64,000 bases of DNA from Halisarca cf. caerulea (Eukaryota; Porifera; Demospongiae; Chondrillida; Halisarcidae), in the NCBI GenBank assembly GCA_963170055.1, contig CAUJGJ010000371.1, positions 3,003,511 to 3,067,510 of the forward strand, given 5' to 3'. Position 1 is the first letter of the stretch; every line of letters begins with the position of its first letter. Below, piece after piece: positions 19,031 through 33,720 of the stretch. The notes beneath the pieces were generated by a model. The model searched no databases. It saw nothing but the letters and a program-made list of their open reading frames with translations, and was not told where the DNA came from. The position numbers and the translations under genes are program-made.

Positions 19031-19600
19031 TCCAAAAGTTGTTTAAATACTTTGCAAATTTAAAATCTTGCTATTTGTTCGTTTTAAAAATACTTTGTTC
19101 ACTTTCTCAGATGTTTGAATTTTGACTATTTCATGCTCTTCTTAATTTTAAAGTAATGTTTCTAACGTTCTTATTTCCAAAAGTTGTTTAAATACTTTGC
19201 AAATTTAAAATCTTGCTATTTGTTCGTTTTAAAAATACTTTGTTCACTTTCTGAGATGTTTGAATTTTGACTATTTCATGCTCTTCTTAATTTTAAAGTA
19301 ATGTTTCTAACGTTCTTATTTCCAAAAGTTGTTTAAATACTTTGCAAATTTAAAATCTTGCTATTTGTTCGTTATAAAAATACTTTGTTCACTTTCTGAG
19401 ATGTTTGAATTTTGACTATTTCATGCTCTTCTTAATTTTAAAGTAATGTTTCTAACGTTCTTATTTCCAAAAATAGTTTAAATACTTTGCAAATTTAAAA
19501 TCTTGCTATTTGTTCGTTATAAAAATACTTTGTTCACTTTCTGAGATGTTTGAATTTTGACTATTTCATGCTCTTCTTAATTTTAAAGTAATGTTTCTAA

Positions 19601-22600
19601 CGTTCTTATATCCAAAAGTTGTTTAAATACTTTGCAAATTTAAAATCTTGCTATTTGTTCGTTTTAAAAATACTTTGTTCACTTTCTCAGATGTTTGAAT
19701 TTTGACTATTTCATGCTCTTCTTAATTTTAAAGTAATGTTTCTAACGTTCTTATTTCCAAAAATAGTTTAAATACTTTGCAAATTTAAAATCTTGCTATT
19801 TGTTCTTTATAAAAATACTTTGTTCACCTTCTGAGATGTTTGAATTTTGACTATTTCATGCTCTTCTTAATTTTAAAGTAATGTTTCTAACGTTCTTATT
19901 TCCAAAAGTTGTTTAAATACTTTGCAAATTTAAAATCTTGCTATTTGTTCGTTTTAAAAATACTTTGTTCACTTTCTGAGATGTTTGAATTTTGACTATT
20001 TCATGCTCTTCTTAATTTTAAAGTAATGTTTCTAACGTTCTTATTTCCAAAAGTTATTTAAATACTTTGCAAATTTAAAATCTTGCTATTTGTTCGTTTT
20101 AAAAATACTTTGTTCACTTTCTGAGATGTTTGAATTTTGACTATTTCATGCTCTTCTTAATTTTAAAGTAATGTTTCTAACGTTCTTATTTCCAAAAGTT
20201 GTTTAAATACTTTGCAAATTTAAAATCTTGCTGTTTGTTCTTTATAAAAATACTTTGTTCACCTTCTGAGATGTTTGAATTTTGACTATTTCATGCTCTT
20301 CTTAATTTTAAAGTAATGTTTCTAACGTTCTTATTTCCAAAAGTTGTTTAAATACTTTGCAAATTTAAAATATTGCTATTTGTTCGTTTTAAAAATACTT
20401 TGTTCACTTTCTGAGGTGTTTGAATTTTGACTATTTCATGCTCTTCTTAATTTTAAAGTAATGTTTCTAACGTTCTTATTTCCAAAAATAGTTTAAATAC
20501 TTTGCAAATTTAAAATCTTGCTATTTGTTCTTTATAAAAATACTTTGTTCACCTTCTGAGATGTTTGAATTTTGACTATTTCATGCTCTTCTTAATTTTA
20601 AAGTAATGTTTCTAACGTTCTTATTTCCAAAAGTTGTTTAAATACTTTGCAAATTTAAAATCTTGCTATTTGTTCGTTTTAAAAATACTTTGTTCACTTT
20701 CTGAGATGTTTGAATTTTGACTATTTCATGCTCTTCTTAATTTTAAAGTAATGTTTCTAACGTTCTTATTTCCAAAAGTTGTTTAAATACTTTGCAAATT
20801 TAAAATCTTGCTATTTGTTCGTTTTAAAAATACTTTGTTCACTTTCTGCGATGTTTGAATTTTGACTATTTCATGCTCTTCTTAATTTTAAAGTAATGTT
20901 TCTAACGTTCTTATTTCCAAAAGTTGTTTAAATACTTTGCAAACTTAAAATTTTGCTATTTGTTCGTTATAAAAATACTTTGTTCACTTTCTGAGATGTT
21001 TGAATTTTGACTATTTCATGCTCTTCTTAATTTTAAAGTAAAGTTTCTAACGTTCTTATTTCCAAAAGTTGTTTAAATACTTTGCAAATTTAAAATCTTG
21101 CTATTTGTTCGTTATAAAAATACTTTGTTCATTTTCTGAGATGTTTGAATTTTGACTATTTCATGCTCTTCTTAATTTTAAAGTAATGTTTCTAACGTTC
21201 TTATTTCCAAAAGTTGTTTAAATACTTTGTAAATTTAAAATCTTGCTATTTGTTCGTTATAAAAATACTTTGTTCACTTTCTGAGATGTTTGAATTTTGA
21301 CTATTTCATGCTCTTCTTAATTTTAAAGTAATGTTTCTAACGTTCTTATTTCCAAAAGTTGTTTAAATACTTTGCAAATTTAAAATCTTGCTATTTGTTC
21401 GTTTTAAAAATACTTTGTTCACTTTCTGAGATGTTTGAATTTTGACTATTTCATGCTCTTCTTAATTTTAAAGTAATGTTTCTAACGTTCTTATTTCCAA
21501 AAATAGTTTAAATACTTTGCAAATTTAAAATCTTGCTATTTGTTCTTTATAAAAATACTTTGTTCACTTTCTGAGATGTTTGAATTTTGACTATTTCATG
21601 CTCTTCTTAATTTTAAAGTAATGTTTCTAACGTTCTTATTTCCAAAAATAGTTTAAATACTTTTCAAATTTAAAATCTTGCTATTTGTTCTTTATAAAAA
21701 TACTTTGTTCACTTTCTGAGATGTTTGAATTTTGACTATTTCATGCTCTTCTTAATTTTAAAGTAATGTTTCTAACGTTCTTATTTCCAAAAATAGTTTA
21801 AATACTTTGCAAATTTAAAATCTTGCTATTTGTTCGTTATAAAAATACTTTGTTCACTTTCTGAGATGTTTGAATTTTGACTATTTCATGCTCTTCTTAA
21901 TTTTAAAGTAATGTTTCTAACGTTCTTATATCCAAAAGTTGTTTAAATACTTTGCAAATTTAAAATCTTGCTATTTGTTCGTTTTAAAAATACTTTGTTC
22001 ACTTTCTGAGATGTTTGAATTTTGACTATTTCATGCTCTTCTTAATTTTAAAGTAATGTTTCTAACGTTCTTATTTCCAAAAATAGTTTAAATACTTTGC
22101 AAATTTAAAATCTTGCTATTTGTTCTTTATAAAAATACTTTGTTCACCTTCTGAGATGTTTGAATTTTGACTATTTCATGCTCTTCTTAATTTTAAAGTA
22201 ATGTTTCTAACGTTCTTATTTCCAAAAGTTGTTTAAATACTTTGCAAATTTAAAATCTTGCTATTTGTTCGTTTTAAAAATACTTTATTCACTTTCTGAG
22301 ATGTTTGAATTTTGACTATTTCATGCTCTTCTTAATTTTAAAGTAATGTTTCTAACGTTCTTATTTCCAAAAGTTATTTAAATACTTTGCAAATTTAAAA
22401 TCTTGCTATTTGTTCGTTTTAAAAATACTTTGTTCACTTTCTGAGATGTTTGAATTTTGACTATTTCATGCTCTTCTTAATTTTAAAGTAATGTTTCTAA
22501 CGTTCTTATTTCCAAAAGTTGTTTAAATACTTTGCAAATTTAAAATCTTGCTGTTTGTTCTTTATAAAAATACTTTGTTCACCTTCTGAGATGTTTGAAT

Positions 22601-23560
22601 TTTGACTATTTCATGCTCTTCTTAATTTTAAAGTAATGTTTCTAACGTTCTTATTTCCAAAAGTTGTTTAAATACTTTGCAAATTTAAAATATTGCTATT
22701 TGTTCGTTTTAAAAATACTTTGTTCACTTTCTGAGGTGTTTGAATTTTGACTATTTCATGCTCTTCTTAATTTTAAAGTAATGTTTCTAACGTTCTTATT
22801 TCCAAAAATAGTTTAAATACTTTGCAAATTTAAAATCTTGCTATTTGTTCTTTATAAAAATACTTTGTTCACCTTCTGAGATGTTTGAATTTTGACTATT
22901 TCATGCTCTTCTTAATTTTAAAGTAATGTTTCTAACGTTCTTATTTCCAAAAGTTGTTTAAATACTTTGCAAATTTAAAATCTTGCTATTTGTTCGTTTT
23001 AAAAATACTTTGTTCACTTTCTGAGATGTTTGAATTTTGACTATTTCATGCTCTTCTTAATTTTAAAGTAATGTTTCTAACGTTCTTATTTCCAAAAGTT
23101 GTTTAAATACTTTGCAAATTTAAAATCTTGCTATTTGTTCGTTTTAAAAATACTTTGTTCACTTTCTGAGATGTTTGAATTTTGACTATTTCATGCTCTT
23201 CTTAATTTTAAAGTAATGTTTCTAACGTTCTTATTTCCAAAAGTTGTTTAAATACTTTGCAAATTTAAAATCTTGCTATTTGTTCGTTTTAAAAATACTT
23301 TGTTCACTTTCTGAGATGTTTGAATTTTGACTATTTCATGCTCTTCTTAATTTTAAAGTAATGTTTCTAACGTTCTTATTTCCAAAAGTTGTTTAAATAC
23401 TTTGCAAATTTAAAATCTTGCTATTTGTTCGTTTTAAAAATACTTTGTTCACTTTCTGCGATGTTTGAATTTTGACTATTTCATGCTCTTCTTAATTTTA
23501 AAGTAATGTTTCTAACGTTCTTATTTCCAAAAGTTGTTTAAATACTTTGCAAACTTAAAA
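19601..23560. repeat. 16-mer higher-order duplication (2320 bp) with later 2-mer gain
   Basis: CGTTCTTATATCC (19601/21921), CTGTTTGTTC (20231/22551) and TATTGCTATT (20371/22691) are all 2320 bp apart. Further right, CTTTCTGCG (20841/23451) and AAACTTAAAATTTTG (20941/23551) are 2610 bp apart. One copy therefore gained or lost exactly two monomers between 22.7 and 23.4 kb after the duplication. Confidence 0.85.
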
Positions 23561-24540
23561 TTTTGCTATTTGTTCGTTATAAAAATACTTTGTTCACTTT
23601 CTGAGATGTTTGAATTTTGACTATTTCATGCTCTTCTTAATTTTAAAGTAATGTTTCTAACGTTCTTATTTCCAAAAGTTGTTTAAATACTTTGCAAATT
23701 TAAAATCTTGCTATTTGTTCGTTATAAAAATACTTTGTTCATTTTCTGAGATGTTTGAATTTTGACTATTTCATGCTCTTCTTAATTTTAAAGTAATGTT
23801 TCTAACGTTCTTATTTCCAAAAGTTGTTTAAATACTTTGTAAATTTAAAATCTTGCTATTTGTTCGTTATAAAAATACTTTGTTCACTTTCTGAGATGTT
23901 TGAATTTTGACTATTTCATGCTCTTCTTAATTTTAAAGTAATGTTTCTAACGTTCTTATTTCCAAAAGTAGTTTAAATACTTTGCAAATTTAAAATCTTG
24001 CTATTTGTTCGTTTTAAAAATACTTTGTTCACTTTCTCAGATGTTTGAATATTGACTATTTCATGCTCTTCTTAATTTTAAAGTAATGTTTCTAACGTTC
24101 TTATTTCCAAAAATAGTTTAAATACTTTGCAAATTTAAAATCTTGCTATTTGTTCGTTATAAAAATACTTTGTTCACTTTCTGAGATGTTTGAATTTTGA
24201 CTATTTCATGCTCTTCTTAATTTTAAAGTAATGTTTCTAACGTTCTTATTTCCAAAAATAGTTTAAATACTTTGCAAATTTAAAATCTTGCTATTTGTTC
24301 TTTATAAAAATACTTTGTTCACCTTCTGAGATGTTTGAATTTTGACTATTTCATGCTCTTCTTAATTTTAAAGTAATGTTTCTAACGTTCTTATTTCCAA
24401 AAGTTGTTTAAATACTTTGCAAATTTAAAATCTTGTCATTTGTTCGTTTTAAAAATACTTTGTTCACTTTCTGAGATGTTTGAATTTTGACTATTTCATG
24501 CTCTTCTTAATTTTAAAGTAATGTTTCTAACGTTCTTATT

Positions 24541-25740
24541 TCCAAAAGTTGTTTAAATACTTTGCAAATTTAAAATCTTGCTATTTGTTCGTTATAAAAA
24601 TACTTTGTTCACTTTCTGAGATGTTTGAATTTTGACTATTTCATGCTCTTCTTAATTTTAAAGTAATGTTTCTAACGTTCTTATTTTCAAAAGTTGTTTA
24701 AATACTTTGCAAATTTAAAATCTTGCTATTTGTTCGTTTTAAAAGTACTTTGTTCACTTTCTGAGATGTTTGAATTTTGACTATTTCATGCTCTTCTTAA
24801 TTTTAAAGTAATGTTTCTAACGTTCTTATTTCCAAAAGTTGTTTAAATACTTTGCAAATTTAAAATCTTGCTATTTGTTCGTTTTAAAAATACTTTGTTC
24901 ACTTTCTCAGATGTTTGAATTTTGACTATTTCATGCTCTTCTTAATTTTAAAGTAATGTTTCTAACGTTCTTATTTCCAAAAGTTGTTTAAATACTTTGC
25001 AAATTTAAAATCTTGCTATTTGTTCGTTTTAAAAATACTTTGTTCACTTTCTGAGATGTTTGAATTTTGACTATTTCATGCTCTTCTTAATTTTAAAGTA
25101 ATGTTTCTAACGTTCTTATTTCCAAAAGTTGTTTAAATACTTTGCAAATTTAAAATCTTGCTATTTGTTCGTTATAAAAATACTTTGTTCACTTTCTGAG
25201 ATGTTTGAATTTTGACTATTTCATGCTCTTCTTAATTTTAAAGTAATGTTTCTAACGTTCTTATTTTCAAAAGTTGTTTAAATACTTTGCAAATTTAAAA
25301 TCTTGCTATTTGTTCGTTTTAAAAGTACTTTGTTCACTTTCTGAGATGTTTGAATTTTGACTATTTCATGCTCTTCTTAATTTTAAAGTAATGTTTCTAA
25401 CGTTCTTATTTCCAAAAGTTGTTTAAATACTTTGCAAATTTAAAATCTTGCTATTTGTTCGTTTTAAAAATACTTTGTTCACTTTCTCAGATGTTTGAAT
25501 TTTGACTATTTCATGCTCTTCTTAATTTTAAAGTAATGTTTCTAACGTTCTTATTTCCAAAAGTTGTTTAAATACTTTGCAAATTTAAAATCTTGCTATT
25601 TGTTCGTTTTAAAAATACTTTGTTCACTTTCTGAGATGTTTGAATTTTGACTATTTCATGCTCTTCTTAATTTTAAAGTAATGTTTCTAACGTTCTTATT
25701 TCCAAAAGTTGTTTAAATACTTTGCAAATTTAAAATCTTG
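24541..25740. repeat. 4-mer higher-order duplication (580 bp)
   Basis: TTATTTTCAAAAG (24681/25261) and the rare AAAAGTACTT (24741/25321) are 580 bp apart, and the intervening monomers match in order. This is the shortest and apparently the freshest block copy seen. Confidence 0.8.
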
Positions 25741-27290
25741 CTATTTGTTCGTTATAAAAATACTTTGTTCACTTTCTGAGATGTTTGAATTTTGACTATT
25801 TCATGCTCTTCTTAATTTTAAAGTAATGTTTCTAACGTTCTTATTTCCAAAAATAGTTTAAATACTTTGCAAATTTAAAATCTTGCTATTTGTTCGTTTT
25901 AAAAATACTTTGTTCACTTTCTGCGATGTTTGAATTTTGACTATTTCATGCTCTTCTTAATTTTAAAGTAATGTTTCTAACGTTCTTATTTCCAAAAGTT
26001 GTTTAAATACTTTGCAAACTTAAAATTTTGCTATTTGTTCGTTATAAAAATACTTTGTTCACTTTCTGAGATGTTTGAATTTTGACTATTTCATGCTCTT
26101 CTTAATTTTAAAGTAATGTTTCTAACGTTCTTATTTCCAAAAGTTGTTTAAATACTTTGCAAATTTAAAATCTTGCTATTTGTTCGTTATAAAAATACTT
26201 TGTTCATTTTCTGAGATGTTTGAATTTTGACTATTTCATGCTCTTCTTAATTTTAAAGTAATGTTTCTAACGTTCTTATTTCCAAAAGTTGTTTAAATAC
26301 TTTGCAAATTTAAAATCTTGCTATTTGTTCGTTTTAAAAATACTTTGTTCACTTTCTGAGATGTTTGAATTTTGACTATTTCATGCTCTTCTTAATTTTA
26401 AAGTAATGTTTCTAACGTTCTTATTTCCAAAAGTTGTTTAAATACTTTGCAAATTTAAAATCTTGCTATTTGTTCTTTATAAAAATACTTTGTTCACTTT
26501 CTGAGATGTTTGAATTTTGACTATTTCATGCTCTTCTTAATTTTAAAGTAATGTTTCTAACGTTCTTATTTCCAAAAATAGTTTAAATACTTTGCAAATT
26601 TAAAATCTTGCTATTTGTTCTTTATAAAAATACTTTGTTCACCTTCTGAGATGTTTGAATTTTGACTATTTCATGCTCTTCTTAATTTTAAAGTAATGTT
26701 TCTAACGTTCTTATTTCCAAAAGTTGTTTAAATACTTTGCAAATTTAAAATCTTGCTATTTGTTCGTTTTAAAAATACTTTGTTCACTTTCTCAGATGTT
26801 TGAATTTTGACTATTTCATGCTCTTCTTAATTTTAAAGTAATGTTTCTAACGTTCTTATTTCCAAAAGTTGTTTAAATACTTTGCAAATTTAAAATCTTG
26901 CTATTTGTTCGTTTTAAAAATACTTTGTTCACTTTCTGAGATGTTTGAATTTTGACTATTTCATGCTCTTCTTAATTTTAAAGTAATGTTTCTAACGTTC
27001 TTATTTCCAAAAGTTGTTTAAATACTTTGCAAATTTAAAATCTTGCTATTTGTTCGTTTTAAAAATACTTTGTTCACTTTCTGAGATGTTTGAATTTTGA
27101 CTATTTCATGCTCTTCTTAATTTTAAAGTAATGTTTCTAACGTTCTTATTTCCAAAAGTAGTTTAAATACTTTGCAAATTTAAAATCTTGCTATTTGTTC
27201 GTTTTAAAAATACTTTGTTCACTTTCTGAGATGTTTGAATTTTGACTATTTCATGCTCTTCTTAATTTTAAAGTAATGTTTCTAACGTTC

Positions 27291-30200
27291 TTATTTCAAA
27301 AAGTTGTTTAAATACTTTGCAAATTTAAAATCTTGCTATTTGTTCGTTTTAAAAATACTTTGTTCACTTTCTGAGATGTTTGAATTTTGACTATTTCATG
27401 CTCTTCTTAATTTTAAAGTAATGTTTCTAACGTTCTTATTTCCAAAAGTTGTTTAAATACTTTGCAAATTTAAAATCTTGCTATTTGTTCGTTTTAAAAA
27501 TACTTTGTTCACTTTCTGAGATGTTTGAATTTTGACTATTTCATGCTCTTCTTAATTTTAAAGTAATGTTTCTAACGTTCTTATTTCCAAAAGTTGTTTA
27601 AATACTTTGCAAATTTAAAATCTTGCTATTTGTTCGTTTTAAAAATACTTTGTTCACTTTCTGAGATGTTTGAATTTTGACTATTTCATGCTCTTCTTAA
27701 TTTTAAAGTAATGTTTCTAACGTTCTTATTTCCAAAAATAGTTTAAATACTTTGCAAATTTAAAATCTTGCTATTTGTTCGTTTTAAAAATACTTTGTTC
27801 ACTTTCTGAGATGTTTGAATTTTGACTATTTCATGCTCTTCTTAATTTTAAAGTAATGTTTCTAACGTTCTTATTTCCAAAAGTAGTTTAAATACTTTGC
27901 AAATTTAAAATCTTGCTATTTGTTCGTTTTAAAAATACTTTGTTCACTTTCTGAGATGTTTGAATTTTGACTATTTCATGCTCTTCTTAATTTTAAAGTA
28001 ATGTTTCTAACGTTCTTATTTCCAAAAGTTGTTTAAATACTTTGCAAATTTAAAATCTTGCTATTTGTTCGTTTTAAAAATACTTTGTTCACTTTCTGAG
28101 ATGTTTGAATTTTGACTATTTCATGCTCTTCTTAATTTTAAAGTAATGTTTCTAACGTTCTTATTTCCAAAAGTTGTTTAAATACTTTGCAAATTTAAAA
28201 TCTTGCTATTTGTTCGTTTTAAAAATACTTTGTTCACTTTCTGAGATGTTTGAATTTTGACTATTTCATGCTCTTCTTAATTTTAAAGTAATGTTTCTAA
28301 CGTTCTTATTTCCAAAAGTTGTTTAAATACTTTGCAAATTTAAAATCTTGCTATTTGTTCGTTTTAAAAATACTTTGTTCACTTTCTGAGATGTTTGAAT
28401 TTTGACTATTTCATGCTCTTCTTAATTTTAAAGTAATGTTTCTAACGTTCTTATTTCCAAAAGTTGTTTAAATACTTTGCAAATTTAAAATCTTGCTATT
28501 TGTTCGTTTTAAAAATACTTTGTTCACTTTCTGAGATGTTTGAATTTTGACTATTTCATGCTCTTCTTAATTTTAAAGTAATGTTTCTAACGTTCTTATT
28601 TCCAAAAGTTGTTTAAATACTTTGCAAATTTAAAATCTTGCTATTTGTTCGTTATAAAAATACTTTGTTCACTTTCTGAGATGTTTGAATTTTGACTATT
28701 TCATGCTCTTCTTAATTTTAAAGTAATGTTTCTAACGTTCTTATTTCCAAAAGTTGTTTAAATACTTTGCAAATTTAAAATCTTGCTATTTGTTCGTTTT
28801 AAAAATACTTTGTTCATTTTCTGAGATGCTTGAATTTTGACTATTTCATGCTCTTCTTAATTTTAAAGTAATGTTTCTAACGTTCTTATTTCGAAAAGTT
28901 GTTTAAGTACTTTGCAAATTTAAAATCTTGCTATTTGTTCGTTATAAAAATACTTTGTTCACTTTCTGAGATGTTTGAATTTTGACTATTTCATGCTCTT
29001 CTTAATTTTAAAGTAATGTTTCTAACGTTCTTATTTCCAAAAGTTGTTTAAATACTTTGCAAATTTAAAATCTTGCTATTTGTTCGTTTTAAAAATACTT
29101 TGTTCACTTTCTGAGATGTTTGAATTTTGACTATTTCATGCTCTTCTTAATTTTAAAGTAATGTTTCTAACGTTCTTATTTCCAAAAGTTGTTTAAATAC
29201 TTTGCAAATTTAAAATCTTGCTATTTGTTCGTTTTAAAAATACTTTGTTCACTTTCTGAGATGTTTGAATTTTGACTATTTCATGCTCTTCTTAATTTTA
29301 AAGTAATGTTTCTAACGTTCTTATTTCCAAAAGTAGTTTAAATACTTTGCAAATTTAAAATCTTGCTATTTGTTCGTTTTAAAAATACTTTGTTCACTTT
29401 CTGAGATGTTTGAATTTTGACTATTTCATGCTCTTCTTAATTTTAAAGTAATGTTTCTAACGTTCTTATTTCAAAAAGTTGTTTAAATACTTTGCAAATT
29501 TAAAATCTTGCTATTTGTTCGTTTTAAAAATACTTTGTTCACTTTCTGAGATGTTTGAATTTTGACTATTTCATGCTCTTCTTAATTTTAAAGTAATGTT
29601 TCTAACGTTCTTATTTCCAAAAGTTGTTTAAATACTTTGCAAATTTAAAATCTTGCTATTTGTTCGTTTTAAAAATACTTTGTTCACTTTCTGAGATGTT
29701 TGAATTTTGACTATTTCATGCTCTTCTTAATTTTAAAGTAATGTTTCTAACGTTCTTATTTCCAAAAGTTGTTTAAATACTTTGCAAATTTAAAATCTTG
29801 CTATTTGTTCGTTTTAAAAATACTTTGTTCACTTTCTGAGATGTTTGAATTTTGACTATTTCATGCTCTTCTTAATTTTAAAGTAATGTTTCTAACGTTC
29901 TTATTTCCAAAAATAGTTTAAATACTTTGCAAATTTAAAATCTTGCTATTTGTTCGTTTTAAAAATACTTTGTTCACTTTCTGAGATGTTTGAATTTTGA
30001 CTATTTCATGCTCTTCTTAATTTTAAAGTAATGTTTCTAACGTTCTTATTTCCAAAAGTAGTTTAAATACTTTGCAAATTTAAAATCTTGCTATTTGTTC
30101 GTTTTAAAAATACTTTGTTCACTTTCTGAGATGTTTGAATTTTGACTATTTCATGCTCTTCTTAATTTTAAAGTAATGTTTCTAACGTTCTTATTTCCAA

Positions 30201-31800
30201 AAGTTGTTTAAATACTTTGCAAATTTAAAATCTTGCTATTTGTTCGTTTTAAAAATACTTTGTTCACTTTCTGAGATGTTTGAATTTTGACTATTTCATG
30301 CTCTTCTTACTTTTAAAGTAATGTTTCTAACGTTCTTATTTCCAAAAGTTGTTTAAATACTTTGCAAATTTAAAATCTTGCTATTTGTTCGTTTTAAAAA
30401 TACTTTGTTCACTTTCTGAGATGTTTGAATTTTGACTATTTCATGCTCTTCTTAATTTTAAAGTAATGTTTCTAACGTTCTTATTTCCAAAAGTTGTTTA
30501 AATACTTTGCAAATTTAAAATCTTGCTATTTGTTCGTTTTAAAAATACTTTGTTCACTTTCTGAGATGTTTGAATTTTGACTATTTCATGCTCTTCTTAA
30601 TTTTAAAGTAATGTTTCTAACGTTCTTATTTCCAAAAGTTGTTTAAATACTTTGCAAATTTAAAATCTTGCTATTTGTTCGTTTTAAAAATACTTTGTTC
30701 ACTTTCTGAGATGTTTGAATTTTGACTATTTCATGCTCTTCTTAATTTTAAAGTAATGTTTCTAACGTTCTTATTTCCAAAAGTTGTTTAAATACTTTGC
30801 AAATTTAAAATCTTGCTATTTGTTCGTTATAAAAATACTTTGTTCACTTTCTGAGATGTTTGAATTTTGACTATTTCATGCTCTTCTTAATTTTAAAGTA
30901 ATGTTTCTAACGTTCTTATTTCCAAAAGTTGTTTAAATACTTTGCAAATTTAAAATCTTGCTATTTGTTCGTTTTAAAAATACTTTGTTCATTTTCTGAG
31001 ATGCTTGAATTTTGACTATTTCATGCTCTTCTTAATTTTAAAGTAATGTTTCTAACGTTCTTATTTCGAAAAGTTGTTTAAGTACTTTGCAAATTTAAAA
31101 TCTTGCTATTTGTTCGTTATAAAAATACTTTGTTCACTTTCTGAGATGTTTGAATTTTGACTATTTCATGCTCTTCTTAATTTTAAAGTAATGTTTCTAA
31201 CGTTCTTATTTCCAAAAGTTGTTTAAATACTTTGCAAATTTAAAATCTTGCTATTTGTTCGTTTTAAAAATACTTTGTTCACTTTCTGCGATGTTTGAAT
31301 TTTGACTATTTCATGCTCTTCTTAATTTTAAAGTAATGTTTCTAACGTTCTTATTTCCAAAAGTTGTTTAAATACTTTGCAAATTTAAAATCTTGCTATT
31401 TGTTCGTTTTAAAAATACTTTGTTCACTTTCTGAGATGTTTGAATTTTGACTATTTCATGCTCTTCTTAATTTTAAAGTAATGTTTCTAACGTTCTTATT
31501 TCCAAAAGTTGTTTAAATACTTTGCAAATTTAAAATCTTGCTATTTGTTCGTTATAAAAATACTTTGTTCACTTTCTGAGATGTTTGAATTTTGACTATT
31601 TCATGCTCTTCTTAATTTTAAAGTAATGTTTCTAACGTTCTTATTTCCAAAAGTTGTTTAAATACTTTGCAAATTTAAAATCTTGCTATTTGTTCGTTTT
31701 AAGAATACTTTGTTTATTTTCTGAGATGCTTGAATTTTGACTATTTCATGCTCTTCTTAATTTTAAAGTAATGTTTCTAACGTTCTTATTTCGAAAAGTT
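27291..31800. repeat. 15-mer (2175 bp) and nested 5-mer (725 bp) duplications
   Basis: TTATTTCAAAAAG recurs at 27291 and 29466, and TCGAAAAGTTGTTTAAGTAC at 28891 and 31066, both 2175 bp apart. The second marker appears once more at 31791, 725 bp further on, showing a later five-monomer event nested on the first. Confidence 0.8.
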
Positions 31801-33720
31801 GTTTAAGTACTTTGCAAATTTGAAATCTTGCTATTTGTTCGTTATAAAAATACTTTGTTCACTTTCTGAGATGTTTGAATTTTGACTATTTCATGCTCTT
31901 CTTAATTTTAAAGTAATGTTTCTAACGTTCTTATTTCCAAAAGTTGTTTAAATACTTTGCAAATTTAAAATCTTGCTATTTGTTCGTTTTAAAAATACTT
32001 TGTTCACTTTCTGAGATGTTTGAATTTTGACTATTTCATGCTCTTCTTAATTTTAAAGTAATGTTTCTAACGTTCTTATTTCCAAAAGTTGTTTAAATAC
32101 TTTGCAAATTTAAAATCTTGCTATTTGTTCGTTTTAAAAATACTTTGTTCACTTTCTGAGATGTTTGAATTTTGACTATTTCATGCTCTTCTTAATTTTA
32201 AAGTAATGTTTCTAACGTTCTTATTTCCAAAAGTTGTTTAAATACTTTGCAAATTTAAAATCTTGCTATTTGTTCGTTTTAAAAATACTTTGTTCACTTT
32301 CTGAGATGTTTGAATTTTGACTATTTCATGCTCTTCTTAATTTTAAAGTAATGTTTCTAACGTTCTTATTTCCAAAAGTTGTTTAAATACTTTGCAAATT
32401 TAAAATCTTGCTATTTGTTCGTTTTAAAAATACTTTGTTCACTTTCTGAGATGTTTGAATTTTGACTATTTCATGCTCTTCTTAATTTTAAAGTAATGTT
32501 TCTAACGTTCTTATTTCCAAAAGTAGTTTAAATACTTTGCAAATTTAAAATCTTGCTATTTGTTCGTTATAAAAATACTTTGTTCACTTTCTGAGATGTT
32601 TGAATTTTGACTATTTCATGCTCTTCTTAATTTTAAAGTAATGTTTCTAACGTTCTTATTTCCAAAAGTAGTTTAAATACTTTGCAAATTTAAAATCTTG
32701 CTATTTGTTCGTTTTAAAAATACTTTGTTCACTTTCTGAGATGTTTGAATTTTGACTATTTCATGCTCTTCTTAATTTTAAAGTAATGTTTCTAACGTTC
32801 TTATTTCCAAAAATAGTTTAAATACTTTGCAAATTTAAAATCTTGCTATTTGTTCTTTATAAAAATACTTTGTTCACCTTCTGAGATGTTTGAATTTTGA
32901 CTATTTCATGCTCTTCTTAATTTTAAAGTAATGTTTCTAACGTTCTTATTTCCAAAAGTTGTTTAAATACTTTGCAAATTTAAAATCTTGCTATTTGTTC
33001 GTTTTAAAAATACTTTGTTCACTTTCTGAGATGTTTGAATTTTGACTATTTCATGCTCTTCTTAATTTTAAAGTAATGTTTCTAACGTTCTTATTTCCAA
33101 AAGTTGTTTAAATACTTTGCAAATTTAAAATCTTGCTATTTGTTCGTTTTAAAAATACTTTGTTCACTTTCTGAGATGTTTGAATTTTGACTATTTCATG
33201 CTCTTCTTAATTTTAAAGTAATGTTTCTAACGTTCTTATTTCCAAAAATAGTTTAAATACTTTGCAAATTTAAAATCTTGCTATTTGTTCTTTATAAAAA
33301 TACTTTGTTCACCTTCTGAGATGTTTGAATTTTGACTATTTCATGCTCTTCTTAATTTTAAAGTAATGTTTCTAACGTTCTTATTTCCAAAAGTTGTTTA
33401 AATACTTTGCAAATTTAAAATCTTGCTATTTGTTCGTTTTAAAAATACTTTGTTCACTTTCTGAGATGTTTGAATTTTGACTATTTCATGCTCTTCTTAA
33501 TTTTAAAGTAATGTTTCTAACGTTCTTATTTCCAAAAGTTGTTTAAATACTTTGCAAATTTAAAATCTTGCTATTTGTTCGTTTTAAAAATACTTTGTTC
33601 ACTTTCTGAGATGTTTGAATTTTGACTATTTCATGCTCTTCTTAATTTTAAAGTAATGTTTCTAACGTTCTTATTTCCAAAAATAGTTTAAATACTTTGC
33701 AAATTTAAAATCTTGCTATT

